Positions 17,973-27,781 are shown, numbered from the stretch's first letter. The stretch: 64,000 nucleotides of DNA from Planctomycetaceae bacterium (GCA_028284485.1 JANQRQ010000248.1:60529-124528); one strand, 5' to 3'. Translations and numbers: made by a program. The notes: generated by a model from the letters alone, not told the origin.

Positions 17973-20162
17973 ATGTATATCCAGCTCATTAGCATTCACG
18001 GATTGATTCGCGGCAACGATGTTGAAATGGGGAGAGATGCCGACACCGGCGGTCAGGTTCGGTACGTATTGGAGTTGGCAAAGACCTTAAGCGAGTTTCC
18101 CGGCGTGGAGTGTGTTGACCTGTTCACACGTCGGATCAAAGACAAGCGAGTCTCCGATGACTATTCCCAGGAGATTGAAGAGTTAGCGCCGAAATGTCGC
18201 ATCGTCCGTTTGCCGTGTGGCGGCGGAAGATACATCCGTAAGGAACGGTTGTGGCCCTACATGGACGACTTCGTCGACGCCATAATTTCGTTTACACGGC
18301 GTGAGGGTCGTTCACCAGCGGTGATTCATGGGCACTATGCGGACGCGGGGTATGTTGCCAAAGAGGTCGCTGCCGTATTCGATGCTCCCTTCATTTTCAC
18401 GGGACACTCCTTAGGAAAGCCGAAGCTCGAATACTTGTTAAGCGAGGATTGGACGCACGAACGTGCCAACAAGGAACTGAACATCGATCATCGGATCAAT
18501 GTGGAACAGGACTGCCTTACCGTGGCCGACTTGATTGTCACAAGTACGCGACACGAACGCGATCAACAATATGGACAGTATCACAAGGATCCGGAACTGC
18601 GGTTTGAAGTTATTCCACCAGGAACCGATCTAGATCGGTTCTTTCCCTATTACGACTATGAAATGCCGGGAGCAGAAATCGACGAACGCTACAAGCAAGC
18701 GCGAGTCAACATGACCAAACAATTAGGTCGGTTTCACATCAATCCCGATAAGCCGCTGATTCTGGCACTCTGTCGTCCCGACCGACGCAAGAACATCAAC
18801 GCATTGATCGAAGCGTATGGTGAAAGCAAGGAACTGCAGGCGATTGCCAATCTGGCTGTCTTTGCCGGCATTCGAGACGACATCGAATCGATGCCGGAGA
18901 ATGAACAGCAAGTTCTCAACGATATGTTGCTGGCAATGGACCGTTACGATTTGTACGGCAAGATGGCCATTCCCAAACATCACGGGTCGGAATTTGACGT
19001 CCCCGAATTGTACCGGTTGGCAGCTTCGAGTCGGGGAATTTTCGTCAACTCGGCGTTTATCGAACTCTTCGGACTAACAGCCATTGAAGCTTCGGCGGCT
19101 GGGCTGCCGTTTGTCGTCACCGAAGATGGCGGCCCCCAGGATATCATCGAAAACTGCCAAAGTGGACTAATCGTCGACGTGAACAACCAGCGACAACTCA
19201 CCGAGTCGATGATCAAACTGCTGACCGATGATGCCTCCTGGGAGGAGTGCTCCAACAACGGCGTGAATTTGGTTCGCGAACATTACGCTTGGAAGGCACA
19301 TTGCGAACGCTATTTGGAATGTCTGAAGGAAGTTGTCACGGCACCGACGAATACACCATCGGCAGTGGGCAAGACGGCCCCCGGGCGGCGACTGGCGTCT
19401 TTAGACAGCCTGCTGATAACCGACATCGATAACACTTTGATCGGCGACGAAGAGGCGTTAGATCGACTGCGTGAAATCATTCATGATCATCGCGATCACT
19501 TGGGTTTTGGTGTCGCAAGTGGCCGAGCCCTGGAATTGGTTACCGAAGTATTGGATGCGCACGATATACACGAAATCGACGTCATCATTAGTTCGGTCGG
19601 TTCTGAAATCTACTATGGGAATGATCTGTTGGCCGATAAAGGGTATGCCAGCCAATTGCGCACCAAGTGGCATCCGGACCGAATTCGAGAAGCCTTAGAC
19701 AATCTGGCCTTTCTGCAACTTCAGCCGGAAGACCACGCACAACGGGAATTCAAAATTAGCTACGACCTGGATGATCATTACGATGCCGAGAAAGCTCTCG
19801 CAGAAATCCGCGGAGCTTTAGCGCAAGCCAAGTCGGCCTTCTCGCTGATATTTTCGCACGGAACATTCGTGGATATTCTTCCACATCGTGCTTCTAAAGG
19901 AAAAGCGGTGCGCTATCTTGTCGGTAAATGGAATATTCCATTGGAGAATGTCGCCACCGCCGGCGACTCTGGAAATGACCGGGACATGCTGGTCGGAGAA
20001 ACGGCCGGAATCGTCGTCGGCAACCACGACAAAGAACTGCTATCGCTGAAAGAGTCGAAAGCCAACCGAGTCTACTTCGCAGAGGCTCACTGCGCCGGCG
20101 GAATCATCGAGGGTTTACAACACTACGACATGATCAACTCGGCTGATATCGCGTTTGCGTGA
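17973..20162 (+). CDS. spsA: Bifunctional sucrose-phosphate synthase / sucrose-phosphatase
   Basis: A 729-residue two-domain protein. Residues about 1-455 are a GT4 sucrose-phosphate synthase with HGLIRG and ADTGGQVRYVLELA at the N-terminus, a GHSLGKPK segment and the E-x7-E motif (Glu364 and Glu372). Residues about 475-729 are a HAD phosphatase domain whose catalytic DIDNT motif (484-488) and late GDSGND metal motif are both intact. Many bacterial and plant synthases carry a dead phosphatase domain; here the residues needed for activity are present. One chain may therefore make sucrose from UDP-glucose and fructose-6-phosphate. AGGAAGGA precedes the ATG inside the end of susA, so the two are made together. 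Having synthesis and cleavage coupled suggests a sucrose cycle used for osmoprotection or carbon storage (inference). Confidence 0.93.
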   Translation: MYIQLISIHGLIRGNDVEMGRDADTGGQVRYVLELAKTLSEFPGVECVDLFTRRIKDKRVSDDYSQEIEELAPKCRIVRLPCGGGRYIRKERLWPYMDDFVDAIISFTRREGRSPAVIHGHYADAGYVAKEVAAVFDAPFIFTGHSLGKPKLEYLLSEDWTHERANKELNIDHRINVEQDCLTVADLIVTSTRHERDQQYGQYHKDPELRFEVIPPGTDLDRFFPYYDYEMPGAEIDERYKQARVNMTKQLGRFHINPDKPLILALCRPDRRKNINALIEAYGESKELQAIANLAVFAGIRDDIESMPENEQQVLNDMLLAMDRYDLYGKMAIPKHHGSEFDVPELYRLAASSRGIFVNSAFIELFGLTAIEASAAGLPFVVTEDGGPQDIIENCQSGLIVDVNNQRQLTESMIKLLTDDASWEECSNNGVNLVREHYAWKAHCERYLECLKEVVTAPTNTPSAVGKTAPGRRLASLDSLLITDIDNTLIGDEEALDRLREIIHDHRDHLGFGVASGRALELVTEVLDAHDIHEIDVIISSVGSEIYYGNDLLADKGYASQLRTKWHPDRIREALDNLAFLQLQPEDHAQREFKISYDLDDHYDAEKALAEIRGALAQAKSAFSLIFSHGTFVDILPHRASKGKAVRYLVGKWNIPLENVATAGDSGNDRDMLVGETAGIVVGNHDKELLSLKESKANRVYFAEAHCAGGIIEGLQHYDMINSADIAFA

Positions 20163-20189
20163 TCGGTCGCGTCGTTTGATTACTCTCCG

Positions 20190-21641
20190 CTACCGGAACT
20201 TCCACCCGTTCGTTGTTTCGGGCTCGACTTGAGGGCGCGGCTCGGTACGACAGGTAGCCAGTCGTGCTTTGATTTTGGCCATAACCTCGGGATGATCGGC
20301 CGAGACGTCGGTCGTCTCGCCCACATCGTTGGCGAGATTATACAGCTCGATCGGCTGGCGCGGGTTCATTTGCACAGCCTTCCAGTCACCCATTCTCAGT
20401 CCACGGCGCAATTGGTTGCGATTGCCAAGCTCCCAATAAAGGTAGTCGTGGTTCTTCTGCGGGCGGCCGACGACGTCTTCCCCGAGCAAACTAGGCAGCA
20501 CAGAGATTCCGTCGATGTCGTCAGGTACGTGTTGCGAAACCTCGGTCAGCTCCGCCAGAGTCGGCATGACATCCGGAAAATACCAGACGTGATCACTAGT
20601 CGAATCGGGCGCGATGTGGCCTGGCCAGCGAACAATCATTGGCGTGCGAATGCCCCCTTCGTACATCATGCCTTTTGCACCTCGGAATGGACCATTGCCG
20701 TCAAAGAACTCCAAATCGGGTCCGCCTCCCCCTTGAGCCCCGTTGTCCGAAGTGAAGAAGAGGATTGTGTTGTCTTCGAGTTCTAACCGCTTGAGTAATT
20801 CCATCACCTGACCAACCTGTCGATCGAGCCGCGTGATCATGGCCGCATAAGCAGCGCGAGGTTGCTTCTGATTGCGGTAATGTTCTGCCTCGGTGATATA
20901 CGGATTTGGTTCGTCAAACTTCCGGGCGTATTGCTGCAACGAATCATCAGGCACGAGCAACTCCGTATGGGGAATCGTGTAGGGCAAATAGCAGAAGAAC
21001 GGGCGACTGCGGTTCTTCTGTATGAACGCCAACGCCTTGGTATGGATTTCGTCGGCCGCATACTGCACACGACGTTCGCCGGTCAGCCCGTCAGAGGCGC
21101 GTCCATCGTTGCCGGGAAGAAAGTACTTCTCATCACTCCACCACAGGTATGGAGGATAGTAAGAATGCGCGTGAACCTGGTCGTAAAACCCGAAGAACTC
21201 GTCAAACCCCTGTCGAGTCGCTTCCCCATCGGAATGGGCATCGCCAAGGCCCCATTTTCCGAACGCGCCCGTTGTGTAGCCGGCATGCTTGAGTACTTCA
21301 GCGACCGTGACATCTTCGTCCAACAACGGAATTCCGCCACTGTTACCGCGTACCGAAGTGTGACCCATGTGCTTGCCGGTCATGAGCACACTGCGGCAGG
21401 GGGCGCAAACCGCACACCCGGCGTAGACCTGAGTGCAGTAGACGCCCTGGGAACGCAGCCTGTCGATGTTGGGCGTTTTGATGAGCTTCTGGCCATTGAA
21501 CCCCAAATGACCCGGTCCGAGATCGTCGGCCATGATAAAGACGATATTCGGCTTGCTCTCATCGGCAAACGAGACAGACTGATTCCATTCAATGATAGTC
21601 ACTGCGAGAAGACAAAGGGAACGAATCATCGTAGTCGACAT
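20190..21641 (-). CDS. Secreted sulfatase
   Basis: A 483-residue sulfatase from ATG 21641 with CGGAG about 8 nt upstream; an in-frame ATG at 21662 would add 7 residues. Signal peptide about 1-27, MADDLG at 37-42 and the formylglycine motif CAPCR at 79-83. GKWGLG and TSDNGAQGGGGPD supply other active-site residues. The C-terminal part ends with the typical ELYNLANDVGETTDVSADHPE block of this family. It most resembles the arylsulfatase A subgroup of planctomycetes. It converges on the sucrose operon (27 bp between stops) and is divergent from nothing close; the upstream gene is the GH109-like oxidoreductase on the same strand. Confidence 0.9.
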   Translation of the reverse strand: MSTTMIRSLCLLAVTIIEWNQSVSFADESKPNIVFIMADDLGPGHLGFNGQKLIKTPNIDRLRSQGVYCTQVYAGCAVCAPCRSVLMTGKHMGHTSVRGNSGGIPLLDEDVTVAEVLKHAGYTTGAFGKWGLGDAHSDGEATRQGFDEFFGFYDQVHAHSYYPPYLWWSDEKYFLPGNDGRASDGLTGERRVQYAADEIHTKALAFIQKNRSRPFFCYLPYTIPHTELLVPDDSLQQYARKFDEPNPYITEAEHYRNQKQPRAAYAAMITRLDRQVGQVMELLKRLELEDNTILFFTSDNGAQGGGGPDLEFFDGNGPFRGAKGMMYEGGIRTPMIVRWPGHIAPDSTSDHVWYFPDVMPTLAELTEVSQHVPDDIDGISVLPSLLGEDVVGRPQKNHDYLYWELGNRNQLRRGLRMGDWKAVQMNPRQPIELYNLANDVGETTDVSADHPEVMAKIKARLATCRTEPRPQVEPETTNGWKFR

Positions 21642-21776
21642 GGTGATAACTCCGAGCTGCATTCTTTCAATAGCGGGCGACTCTGAAACGTCGGCATTGG
21701 AGGCCGCTTGGCGAGTTCAGTCAACTCCTCCAATCGACTCCTTCCCCATTCGTTGTCCCGAGGTCCACGAGATCAC

Positions 21777-23165
21777 TCATACGACAATCTCAACAGGAGA
21801 ATTCGTTTTCCATTTTCCACGTGTAAAATCGGGGAATTCTTGCGGGGCGCTGCGGTCGGCGACTGACCGTTCGCTGAGTTCGGTCACCGCGCTCCAGGTC
21901 GCGGCGTCGTACACGTCAAAGTCAGGGGCGATCCCTTTGCGCAATGCTTCGACATAACGATAGTCTTCCAAGAAGTCGCCGTTGCGTAACTCGCGAACCG
22001 GGTCGTAATGCCAAACGGCTCCCTTGACGATTGGCTCGGTCAGCGGGGCATGTTTCGGCTTGCCCAGAGGCGTCGAGTTCACTTCCTTCCATAAAGGATG
22101 ATCGTATTCGTCCAAGAATTTCGTCCCTGGCTCCCATTTGTGCTGATGCGTGTCACCTTCGATGCAGACGACGAATTCCGGGTATCCCCGTAAGATTCCT
22201 CGCGTCCCCTGGACGAGGTTTGTACGGCTATAAGGTCGCGGCAAGTCGGTATCGTGCTTGATGATGATCGAAACACCGTTCACCGTCCTCAGCATGCTGG
22301 TGTTAACGTCGCCGTTAATGTACTTGCGGCGACGTTTGGGGTGATCTTCGGGCAGATGTTTTGCGGCATACAGATCCATCCCGCGCGCTTTGGAACTCAT
22401 CGAAACCATGTATTCGAATCGGTCTCCCCTGTTAATGTTCGAATACCACGCCACCGGTCCCAATCCGTGCGTCGGATACAAGTTACCATTCCGCTGCGCG
22501 TGATGGTCGCCCAACCACAGCCCGTCGCCGTAATCATTGATTTTGAGCCAGCGCGTGTCGTGCATGTAGCCGGCCTCGCAATGGATCAACTCTCCGAGCA
22601 GCCCTTTGCGGACCATATTGAGCACGGCCATTTCGTTGCGCATGTAGTTGACGTTTTCCATCATGCAGCAATGCTTGCCGGTCTTTTCAGAAGTTTCGAC
22701 CAGTTTCCAACAGTCGTCCAACGTGATTGCGACTGGAATCTCGGTGGCGGCATGCTTGCCATTATTCATCGCCGCCAAACAAACCCGCGTATGCCATTTC
22801 CAAGGAGTCGCCGTATAAACCAAATCGAGATCTTCCTCGGCACACATGCGTTCGAAATCTCGTGTCCCTCGAAAATAGGCGGTGGGAATTATTTTGCCCA
22901 ATCGCTCGGCCTGCTGTTGCGTCTCTTCACATTGCCGCTCCAAAATGTCGCAAACTGCAACAAGATCGACGTGCTCCATTGCCAGCAAATTGCCGGCGTG
23001 AGCCGACCCCTTCACTCCCACTCCGACAAATCCGACGCGGAGCCTTTCTTTGGGAGCCGAACTCGACGGCTGTTGCGACAAAAGTGGTTGCGCGCCGATA
23101 CTCACGGCGGCGCCGGCCAATCCAGTCGCTCTTAGGAACTGACGCCGGTCTTGTTGTCTCAGCAT
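21777..23165 (-). CDS. Tat-exported Gfo/Idh/MocA oxidoreductase, GH109-like glycosidase
   Basis: A 462-residue protein with a twin-arginine signal (RRQFL, Arg7-Arg8) and a Rossmann motif VGFVGVGVKGSAHAGN. The middle part matches the glycoside hydrolase 109 family: CCMMENVNYMRNEMAVLN, then NGNLYPTHGLGPVAW and INRGDRF. GH109 enzymes are NAD-dependent alpha-N-acetylgalactosaminidases, known from Elizabethkingia and Akkermansia. The likely role is export with bound cofactor and removal of GalNAc from glycans. It lies 135 bp upstream of a sulfatase gene on the same strand, which suggests joint attack on sulfated, GalNAc-containing glycans such as mucin or chondroitin-like material (inference). Confidence 0.8.
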   Translation of the reverse strand: MLRQQDRRQFLRATGLAGAAVSIGAQPLLSQQPSSSAPKERLRVGFVGVGVKGSAHAGNLLAMEHVDLVAVCDILERQCEETQQQAERLGKIIPTAYFRGTRDFERMCAEEDLDLVYTATPWKWHTRVCLAAMNNGKHAATEIPVAITLDDCWKLVETSEKTGKHCCMMENVNYMRNEMAVLNMVRKGLLGELIHCEAGYMHDTRWLKINDYGDGLWLGDHHAQRNGNLYPTHGLGPVAWYSNINRGDRFEYMVSMSSKARGMDLYAAKHLPEDHPKRRRKYINGDVNTSMLRTVNGVSIIIKHDTDLPRPYSRTNLVQGTRGILRGYPEFVVCIEGDTHQHKWEPGTKFLDEYDHPLWKEVNSTPLGKPKHAPLTEPIVKGAVWHYDPVRELRNGDFLEDYRYVEALRKGIAPDFDVYDAATWSAVTELSERSVADRSAPQEFPDFTRGKWKTNSPVEIVV

Positions 23166-23308
23166 AAGTCTTAACCTTTCAGATGTTGATCGATCCCTAC
23201 GCCCGTCGGAATTAGGAAACGTCCCTCACAACTGCATGGGATTCGCTCGATACCGGAGCTTGGCGCTGCCTCGTTGATACTCGAACGCCTCTGGAGAGTT
23301 CGCATCGA

Positions 23309-24850
23309 TTACCGTCGCGACCTCCCCGATCTTTCATCGAAATCTACACCGTATTTGTCGAGCATGCGGCGGCGAATCCGGTTTTGATCATCTTGGATGA
23401 TCTGCCAGATTTGCTGACGTTCCTTGGATCCAGCGGTCACCGCGGCCGCTTGTTTTTCGCGAACATCTTGCAAATTGCTGGTGACACGCCGCGATGGATT
23501 GCGGTACCCGACTCCGCCCCAAATGCTGACCGCTGCGTACCCGGGATTGTATTGCACGTCATAAGTCACCGATCGATTACCGGCGTTCACTTCTACAGCG
23601 ACGCCACGCAACGACGCTGCCAAGGCCCGCAAGTTCGAGCTGACACCGGCACCGTAATCGGCTAATTCACGGTCAACTCCCCGAAGGGGCAGGTTGTCGA
23701 TCTTGCGAGCGAAATTGTCATGCCACGTCGCGGTATTGGAATAGTTCTTGGCACGGCGGTTCGCTCGCTGCAGATCCTCGATGATGCGGTTCACCGCAGC
23801 ATAGTAGCTCTTCGATGCGTCCAATGGCGAACTGGTGCGCGTGGGGCGTTTCGTCGTGGCCGGGCGGTCGGCCTGTGTCGTTGTGGTTGTGGCTTGGCTT
23901 TCCTGGCGAGAAGGAGGAGGAGGCAATACCAACGACAGAATCCGCTGCAAACTCGAATCGGACAATTCCATTTCAAAGATCACAGCAGAACCTGCAGTTC
24001 GCATGTCACACGTTTCGAACTCGTCCAACGCGGCTTTCTCATCGGCGAGCCATTCCAGGAATAACGATTTGATGTCGTTTCCGGCAGCACCCACGTCGGA
24101 AGAAAAATCGATTCGAAGCGCCGCCTGAATGTCGTCGTCGACTTGGGCTTCGAACCGGACGCCTTGTAATCCGGAGAACAATTCCACATAGGCGTCGATT
24201 TCACTTTGTTTGCCCCGCAGCGCTGCTGCAGACTCGAATCGCCAGCGCAGTAGTATCGGGTCGAGCATGTCTGCCATATCGAGCGCGATCACAACGTGCT
24301 TTTCGGAACGACTTGCCGACTGCAGATACTCGGAGAGCGGAGCAATGTGCCCCTCGTCGATCGAATGGACCCAGCGGGCCGCCTCTTGTCGCAAAGCCGG
24401 TGTCATTACTCCCAACACTTGGGAATTCAACTCCACAAAATAAGCATCGCGTGATGATTGAATTGCCCGTTTTCCTGCCAACGTTTGAATTTCGGAATCT
24501 TCGGTTTCAATCAGCGTTGCGAAGTCGCTTCCCAATGGCAGGGTAACGACGGCGGTCGTCCATTCCTTTTCGGTGCGCCCTGGATAAGCCTGTGCTGCTA
24601 ACCAAGCAACGTCGACCCAATACGGAATATCCGATGCACCAGAAATCGGATCGACATGCGGGTTTTGTGCCCATTTTTCGCGGACGGCCCGCGCGGATCG
24701 CCGCATCTGAGCGGTCCGTAAAACGGCAACGACGTTGGCATCGCCACGCAGATACTCCGAAAGTGGTCGCGTTTCGTCGGCAATTGCTGGAAAGTTGACG
24801 GAGAAAACAATCTGGAAAACCAATAGCATGGACCAAAGCGGGCGCATCAT
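23309..24850 (-). CDS. Planctomycete-type secreted protein of unknown function
   Basis: A 513-residue protein with a signal peptide (about 1-24). The first 330 residues look like an alpha/beta structure with no recognised motif. A Thr/Pro/Gln-rich low-complexity linker (about 335-365) separates a C-terminal helical region ending in a highly charged tail (RNRIRRRMLDKYGVDFDER). I do not recognise a catalytic signature. ATG 24847 directly after the annotated start is an alternative. The gene is alone between the oxidoreductase gene and the ExbD pair, all on the minus strand. Confidence 0.7.
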   Translation of the reverse strand: MMRPLWSMLLVFQIVFSVNFPAIADETRPLSEYLRGDANVVAVLRTAQMRRSARAVREKWAQNPHVDPISGASDIPYWVDVAWLAAQAYPGRTEKEWTTAVVTLPLGSDFATLIETEDSEIQTLAGKRAIQSSRDAYFVELNSQVLGVMTPALRQEAARWVHSIDEGHIAPLSEYLQSASRSEKHVVIALDMADMLDPILLRWRFESAAALRGKQSEIDAYVELFSGLQGVRFEAQVDDDIQAALRIDFSSDVGAAGNDIKSLFLEWLADEKAALDEFETCDMRTAGSAVIFEMELSDSSLQRILSLVLPPPPSRQESQATTTTTQADRPATTKRPTRTSSPLDASKSYYAAVNRIIEDLQRANRRAKNYSNTATWHDNFARKIDNLPLRGVDRELADYGAGVSSNLRALAASLRGVAVEVNAGNRSVTYDVQYNPGYAAVSIWGGVGYRNPSRRVTSNLQDVREKQAAAVTAGSKERQQIWQIIQDDQNRIRRRMLDKYGVDFDERSGRSRR

Positions 24851-25040
24851 GGGACTTTCATTTCACTTGGTGGAATGAGGTGATCAGCGGAGAAACGCTT
24901 CCTGCAATCTAACGCAGCATTTTCCCGCTTTCCACTATTCGCGAGAAATGACCCTGATCACTCATTGGATTGACCCGATGCGATTGGTCCCAAGGCGCAG
25001 GACCGGATTGTCTGCAGGCACGAGCAACCGGGCGAGAGCA

Positions 25041-25114
25041 CGTCCATATTCGACGCAGCGACTTTCGAATTGTTGTCGACGAAATTCGCTGAGGGCCGGC
25101 CGCTACAGTAAAAC
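25041..25114 (+). repeat. Second dispersed repeat DR2, copy 1
   Basis: A 74-bp segment matching 28332-28405 at roughly 77 percent identity without gaps, ending in the identical GCTACAGTAAAAC. Weaker similarity may extend about 60 bp further left. It lies in the spacer just downstream of the prenyltransferase-repeat gene. Confidence 0.65.
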
Positions 25115-25124
25115 GAGACGGAGT

Positions 25125-27359
25125 CTAGCCCTCGGGATCGGTGTACTGGCCGCCGATTTGATACAGCGGTAAAAAGCGATAGTACACTTCGAGGCACAGC
25201 GTGCTGAGGGCTGTCGAAAAGACGCGTCCACCATAGGGGCCCCAGGGGGCTTTCGGATCCCAACTTCCCGCTTCATCACCGATCGTCCGCTGATCGGCAA
25301 TCAACGTTTCTCGCAGCGATTCGTTCCATTCCCGCCACGATTCGCCGCCATATTGGTACATGGCCAAAGTACCGTAATACCAGTAGTAAAGATTGTAGGT
25401 CGAACGCTTAGGCGGGTACTGCATCATAAACCCGACCGCCTCGATACTAGCCGGATTGGTCCGATTGATTCCGAGCATCTGTTTGCAAAACAGGGCCTCG
25501 GCGGTCATCGACGGCGTCGGCGGTAACGGCGGATCGGTATACCGGTAGGCGGCAAGTCCTTTGTCTTCGCCAAGGCTTCGGTCCTTCAAAAACTGGATCA
25601 TGCGGCTTTTCACGACTGGGGGCATCGGAATCCCGGCGATTTCGGCGCTCTTTAGCGCCATCAACTGCCATCCAAAAATGCTCATATCGCTTTGCTGACC
25701 TTTCAGGTAGCGCCAGCCACCATCACGGACATTTTGTTGGTCGACAATGTATGCCACCGCCCGTTGCAGCGGCCTTCTTAACCACGTGTCGGCCGTCAAA
25801 TCACTTTGCATTCCGTAGGCTTCCGCCAACGCATAGGTCGCCATCCCGTGACAGTACATTTTCGCATACCGGGTTGCGTTCCCTCCCAGGTAGCCGTCTT
25901 CACGCTGTTGCCGGACCAACCAGCGCAATGCCCGATCAACTTGCTCGGCGTACTGACCTTCTTCGTGCGTGTAGCCCGCCCCGAGGAATGCCAACACGGC
26001 GAGGGCCGTCAGCCCGGTGTCGGCCTCGATTCCGGCACGCATGCGATCGACACCCTCTTCGTCAATCTGCACTTGTCCGGCACCGTAGGCTTCTGCATCC
26101 CAGTTTCCTTGCTCCGATTGATGCGTCGCCAGCCAATGCAGACTGGCTTCAACCGCGCGTTCGGAAGCTTCCGTGCCACCGTATTTCTTCGCCGTCTCCT
26201 CACGTTGCGAGAGATTCCGCAACCGATAGGTCGCCGGCACGCTGGTATCGGTGTCGGTCCGTACGGGATCGATATTCGGCCTCGCGATGTTCGGTCTGAG
26301 ACCGGCTGTCGGACTTTCCGTTTCAATACCGCTACGCAATGCCACTGTGTCGCCCGGTGTTTCCTCTGGGGTCGTGGGTGTTCGGCGCGCGTCTGTCGAA
26401 ATCGGGCTGCCGCGACGACCCGTGCGAGAAGGCAAGCGGGTAAAACGCGGCGGCTTCGTCGAACCACCTCCAGAACCGTCCGATGTGAAATCGCTTGGGA
26501 CACCCGGCTCTTCGCTCGGCATCGTCACAGGAGCCGGGCCGGCACTTCTCTTGATCGTGGTGTTGTCGTCCGATTTTGTGAGCAGAGCTTTGGGATCGAC
26601 ATCCGCTCCAATCGCGGCCAACTGACGAGTCGGATCGAATTGATCGTCGAGCCGATCCACACTTCCTTGATTCGGTTGTCGGATCAGTCCGCCATCGTCC
26701 ATACCTGGGCGCTCAATCTGTTTGCGCACGGACGAGTAGGCCGGCTGGCTGACGTCGGGCCGCGCCTCGGCTGTTTGTTCGTCGGCCGGACTGACCGTGG
26801 GGGCCGCGTCGTCTCTCGGTCCCAAATCGGCCAGTTCGACTGGATTCGGCTTAGCAACCGGCTCGTCGGGCATCGGCTGCAAGTCCGGCATATCTTCATC
26901 GGGTTCTGTCAGTGGTTCCGGACGGCGTTCGGGACCGTCGGGAGGATCGACCTCGCGGATCGTTCGCTCAGCACGAGTCAGCGGCTGCTGCATGGGATCG
27001 GGAAGCTTCTCCCATATCGGTGTGTTGCCTTGCTCGTCTAATTCGACATCATCATCACTTTCGATGACCAAATTTCGGACGACGATGCGTTCCTCTTCAG
27101 GAGACTCTGCCAGCGGCTCACTCGGTGAAACGGCCACAACACCAAATGCGCAAGACAAATGGACGATGACGGAGAAGATCAACGATTTCGAAGTCGACGC
27201 TCGATCGCCCCACCGCGTGACTAACATCGTCAATAGGTGAATCGACGCCAGCACCAGCCCTGCCAGAAGAACTCCCACGAGGAACTTCTGCATGGATTCC
27301 GTCGGCACTGCGAATAACTCGGCCAATCGCTCGACTGTGTCAATCGCTGCGAAAAACAT
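25125..27359 (-). CDS. Membrane-anchored protein with prenyltransferase/squalene-oxidase-like repeats
   Basis: A 744-residue protein. Two membrane segments lie near the N-terminus (about 24-46 and 58-78). A long acidic, Pro-rich, low-complexity region (about 80-380) would span the periplasm. Residues about 395-740 carry alpha-toroid repeats of the prenyltransferase/squalene oxidase type (ALRWLVRQQREDGYLGG and AVAYIVDQQNVRDGGWRYL). The N-terminal layout is TonB-like. The gene overlaps the stop of exbD by 1 nt (TAATG), so the pair is translated together. Planctomycetes often have ExbD-linked genes of this kind; the role may be a TonB-like energy transducer or a surface anchor, but the toroid ligand is unknown. 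No terpene-cyclase DxDD motif is evident, so enzymatic activity is unlikely. Confidence 0.78.
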   Translation of the reverse strand: MFFAAIDTVERLAELFAVPTESMQKFLVGVLLAGLVLASIHLLTMLVTRWGDRASTSKSLIFSVIVHLSCAFGVVAVSPSEPLAESPEEERIVVRNLVIESDDDVELDEQGNTPIWEKLPDPMQQPLTRAERTIREVDPPDGPERRPEPLTEPDEDMPDLQPMPDEPVAKPNPVELADLGPRDDAAPTVSPADEQTAEARPDVSQPAYSSVRKQIERPGMDDGGLIRQPNQGSVDRLDDQFDPTRQLAAIGADVDPKALLTKSDDNTTIKRSAGPAPVTMPSEEPGVPSDFTSDGSGGGSTKPPRFTRLPSRTGRRGSPISTDARRTPTTPEETPGDTVALRSGIETESPTAGLRPNIARPNIDPVRTDTDTSVPATYRLRNLSQREETAKKYGGTEASERAVEASLHWLATHQSEQGNWDAEAYGAGQVQIDEEGVDRMRAGIEADTGLTALAVLAFLGAGYTHEEGQYAEQVDRALRWLVRQQREDGYLGGNATRYAKMYCHGMATYALAEAYGMQSDLTADTWLRRPLQRAVAYIVDQQNVRDGGWRYLKGQQSDMSIFGWQLMALKSAEIAGIPMPPVVKSRMIQFLKDRSLGEDKGLAAYRYTDPPLPPTPSMTAEALFCKQMLGINRTNPASIEAVGFMMQYPPKRSTYNLYYWYYGTLAMYQYGGESWREWNESLRETLIADQRTIGDEAGSWDPKAPWGPYGGRVFSTALSTLCLEVYYRFLPLYQIGGQYTDPEG

Positions 27360-27781
27360 TATTGCCCCTCGTTCTTAAGACGATTGGCGACTGAAATCGT
27401 GTGAATGTCGACGTTGTGGCAGATGTTGAGGACATTCATTACGTCTTGATAGGGACCAGCCCCATCGCCGCGAATGACAACTGCTTGCCCGTCGTAAGCT
27501 TGCTTGGCATCAGTAAGCCGAACGGTCAATTCTTCGAGCGTAAGAATCTCAGCGCCGATTTGAACCCTGCCGGCATCAAGTATGTTCACCACAATTTCGT
27601 CGGGCAAACTGGTCAATGGTTGGGCAGCGGTCACCGTCGGTAGCTGTATGTCGTATTGTCGCTCGAGTTCGGCAAACTGAGTCCCCACCATAAAAAAGAT
27701 GATCAACAGGAACACAATATCGATCATCGGCGTCAGGTTAAGGTTCGGCTCTTCCAGCGCTTCAGATGATTTCAAAGGCAT
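27359..27781 (-). CDS. exbD: ExbD/TolR-family biopolymer transport protein
   Basis: A 140-residue protein with one N-terminal membrane helix containing the essential Asp (LTPMIDIVFLLIIFFM, Asp21) and a periplasmic domain of ExbD type. ExbD with ExbB forms a proton-driven motor that energises TonB. No exbB is seen nearby: the 749 bp upstream hold no gene. It must therefore use an ExbB encoded elsewhere or act in a different complex. It is coupled with the following prenyltransferase-repeat gene by a 1-nt overlap. Confidence 0.9.
   Translation of the reverse strand: MPLKSSEALEEPNLNLTPMIDIVFLLIIFFMVGTQFAELERQYDIQLPTVTAAQPLTSLPDEIVVNILDAGRVQIGAEILTLEELTVRLTDAKQAYDGQAVVIRGDGAGPYQDVMNVLNICHNVDIHTISVANRLKNEGQ

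Noticed and set aside
22254..23135. A 293-residue frame on the plus strand opposite the GH109-like gene
   Set aside because: It is the antisense shadow of a gene with a clear Tat signal and family motifs.
25806..27041. A 411-residue frame opposite the prenyltransferase-repeat gene
   Set aside because: Composition is Arg/Cys/His-rich as expected from antisense of a GC-rich gene; no motif was seen.
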